A DNA stretch of 33,431 bases from Planctomyces sp. (GTDB taxonomy: Bacteria; Planctomycetota; Planctomycetia; Planctomycetales; Planctomycetaceae), in contig SXKJ01000120.1 of assembly GCA_005778115.1 (NCBI GenBank), forward strand, positions 1-33,431. The letters are read 5' to 3'. Position numbers and translations under genes: made by a program. The notes beneath the pieces were generated by a model. That model ran no database searches and was not told the DNA's origin. It worked only from the letters and a program-made list of their open reading frames with translations. Shown piece after piece: positions 31,910 to 33,431 of this stretch (the stretch's first letter is position 1; each line of letters begins with the position of its first letter).

Positions 31910-33345
31910 AACGTGTTTGGAGTGCGGAGTGCGGAATGCGAAGTGCGGAGTTGTCGCGGCGCGAATTGCTCCGTACTTCTGCCAACGGTTTCGGCATTGT
32001 TGCGCTCTCGGCAATGATGGGCAGTCAGGCATCGGCCCTCACAACTCCGCACTCCGCACTCCGCACTCCGCACTTCCAGCCGCGCGTCAAGAACGTGATT
32101 TTCCTGTTCATGGACGGAGGAGTTTCACACGTCGATTCGTTCGATCCAAAAACGAAGCTCGATGAACTCGACGGCAAGCCGTTCCTTGAATCGAAGAACC
32201 CGACCGCGAACGGCAATCGCCAGTGGCTGAAGTGTCCGTGGACGTTTCGGAAACATGGCGAATGCGGAATGCCGATCAGCAGTCTGTTCCCGCACATCGC
32301 GACGCATGCCGATGACCTCGCGGTGATCCGCTCGATGAAGGCCGACTTGCCGATCCATTCGACGGGGGTGCTCTTCCTACACACCGGCTCGAACAACGCC
32401 GGCCGGCCGAGTCTTGGTTCGTGGGTCAACTACGGTCTCGGCTGCGAAAGCCAGAACTTGCCGGGCTTTGTCGTGCTCAGTTTCGGAGTCGTCCCCTGCG
32501 GCGGTCTCGAAAATTATTCGAGTGGCTTTCTGCCCGCGAATCATCAGGCCACGCTGCTCGCGGCCGATGGCACGCCGATCGACAACATTCATCCGGCCGA
32601 CAAAGACTCTCGCATTCAACTCGCCAAGCTCGCGTTACTGCGCGGACAGAACGAAGCGTTCTCGCGGTCGCTCGGTGGAGACGACGATGTCGATGCGGCG
32701 ATCAAGAACTACGAGATGGCGTTCCGAATGCAGTCGCTCGTCCCCGATCTGCTCGATCTGAGCCGCGAGACCGAAGCCACACAGAAGCTATACGCCCTCG
32801 ACTCGAAAGTTCCCTCGCAGCGGCTGTACGGCATCCAATGCCTGCGAGCACGCCGGCTGATTGAATCGGGCGTCCGCTTCGTCGAGATCACCTGCCCGCC
32901 CGGCGCGTCGAACGGCACATGGGACCAGCACGGCAATCTCAAAGCCGGCCACGAAAAGAACGCGCTCGACACCGATCAGGCGATCGCCGGACTGATTACC
33001 GATCTCAAGCAGCGCGGTTTGTTCGAGGAAACGCTGCTCGTGTGGGCCGGCGAGTTTGGTCGCACGCCGCACTCCTCCGGCCGAGACGGACGAGATCATC
33101 ACCCCGAAGGTTTTTCCGTGTGGCTTGCCGGTGGCGGCGTGCGCGGAGGCACGATTTACGGCGCGACCGACGACCTCGGTATGCACTCGGTTGAAAACAT
33201 CTGCACGATGCACGACCTGCACGCCACAATTCTGCATCTGCTTGGCCTCGACCACGAACGCCTGACGTTCCGCTTCAGCGGCCGAGATTTCCGTTTGACC
33301 GATGTGCATGGCAACGTCGTCCGCGAGGTGCTGACGTCCGCTTGA
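31906..33345 (+). CDS. DUF1501 protein, Tat-exported, with repeat-derived segments around its signal
   Basis: A 479-residue DUF1501 (PF07394) protein and probable partner of the DUF1549/DUF1553 protein upstream. Twin-arginine signal LSRRELLRTSANGFGIVALS at about 16-35, then KNVIFLFMDGGVSHVDSFDPK, and near the end VWAGEFGRTPHSSGRDGRDHH and HDLHATILHLLGLDHERLTF. Odd: residues 5-17 (WSAECGMRSAE) and 46-58 (TTPHSALRTPHF) are translations of opposite copies of repeat F12, so the native signal peptide is enclosed by an inverted repeat. ATG 31906 has GAGGAG six bases upstream and overlaps the stop of the four-helix-bundle gene. Confidence 0.93.
   Translation: MKRVWSAECGMRSAELSRRELLRTSANGFGIVALSAMMGSQASALTTPHSALRTPHFQPRVKNVIFLFMDGGVSHVDSFDPKTKLDELDGKPFLESKNPTANGNRQWLKCPWTFRKHGECGMPISSLFPHIATHADDLAVIRSMKADLPIHSTGVLFLHTGSNNAGRPSLGSWVNYGLGCESQNLPGFVVLSFGVVPCGGLENYSSGFLPANHQATLLAADGTPIDNIHPADKDSRIQLAKLALLRGQNEAFSRSLGGDDDVDAAIKNYEMAFRMQSLVPDLLDLSRETEATQKLYALDSKVPSQRLYGIQCLRARRLIESGVRFVEITCPPGASNGTWDQHGNLKAGHEKNALDTDQAIAGLITDLKQRGLFEETLLVWAGEFGRTPHSSGRDGRDHHPEGFSVWLAGGGVRGGTIYGATDDLGMHSVENICTMHDLHATILHLLGLDHERLTFRFSGRDFRLTDVHGNVVREVLTSA
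31919..32077. repeat. Inverted pair of F12 repeats enclosing the Tat signal of DUF1501
   Basis: Left copy 31919-31954 (ggagtgcggagtgcggaatg…) and right copy 32041-32077 (acaactccgcactccgcact…) are complementary over about 36 nt with few mismatches. The 86 bp between them encode the native twin-arginine signal. A third copy at 31467-31500 is in the orientation of the left copy. Confidence 0.92.
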
Positions 33346-33374
33346 TAAATGCCAGCTCGGCCAAAAATGAAACT

Positions 33375-33431
33375 GGCGAGCGGGGCGGCGTCAGCCCCCC
33401 GGTGCTGCGTCGAATGCACCGGAGGGCTGAC
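33375..33431. repeat. Palindromic repeat family F1, copy truncated by the window end
   Basis: A complete left arm (33375-33403, ggcgagcggggcggcgtcag…) and the first 14 bases of the right arm (33418-33431) are present before the sequence ends. Confidence 0.93.

Noticed and set aside
31467-32077. CRISPR-like or tandem-repeat array from the recurring gtgcggagt unit
   Set aside because: Units are short and adjacent without spacers, copies lie in opposite orientations, and there are no cas genes. It fits an inverted-repeat element family.

Overview
The window looks like chromosomal DNA of a planctomycete (Planctomycetota, probably class Planctomycetia). It is GC-rich (roughly 60% by eye). It carries three very large secreted proteins of the PSCyt1-DUF1549-DUF1553 type and two Tat-exported DUF1501 proteins, a combination that is close to diagnostic for the phylum. 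It also has genes for peptidoglycan precursors (murE, murF, mraY) and lipid A (lpxD, lpxI), as expected for a Gram-negative-type planctomycete envelope.

Layout. 1-3181 (+): a membrane-anchored Ser/Thr kinase and a small membrane protein. 3313-7817 (-): a series running lipoprotein, leucyl aminopeptidase, GxxExxY protein, Ldh2-type dehydrogenase. 8128-12235 (+): tightly coupled murE-murF, then mraY. 12615-16416 (+): a LamG-containing PSCyt/PSD protein, then an ORF6N-domain protein. 16397-20693 (-): an antitoxin with a gutted PIN toxin, then a DUF1549/DUF1553 plus DUF1501 pair whose reading frames overlap. 21336-23434 (+): lpxD and lpxI. 23508-27104 (-): a PLP-dependent ornithine-type decarboxylase and homospermidine synthase, which together could make putrescine and then homospermidine; they are separated by gene debris and a palindrome. 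27965-33345 (+): a second DUF1549/DUF1553 plus DUF1501 operon with a four-helix-bundle (S23) gene inserted between the two partners.

The most unusual feature is a dense load of palindromic (inverted-repeat) elements, about 50-250 bp long and belonging to at least twelve unrelated sequence families. Many lie between genes. At least six sites are inside open reading frames, always in frame, and all of those are in the exported DUF1549/DUF1553 and DUF1501 proteins. There they add about 20-35 residues in loops or in the n-region of the signal peptide. This resembles the palindromic elements known from Rickettsia genes, but with many families at once. Two small cassette genes, GxxExxY and the S23 four-helix bundle, are each bracketed by copies of one family. 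The window itself begins and ends inside copies of one family, which suggests that it is bounded by repeats.

All calls are from reading the sequence; no database search was run. Pfam names are recalled from knowledge of the families.
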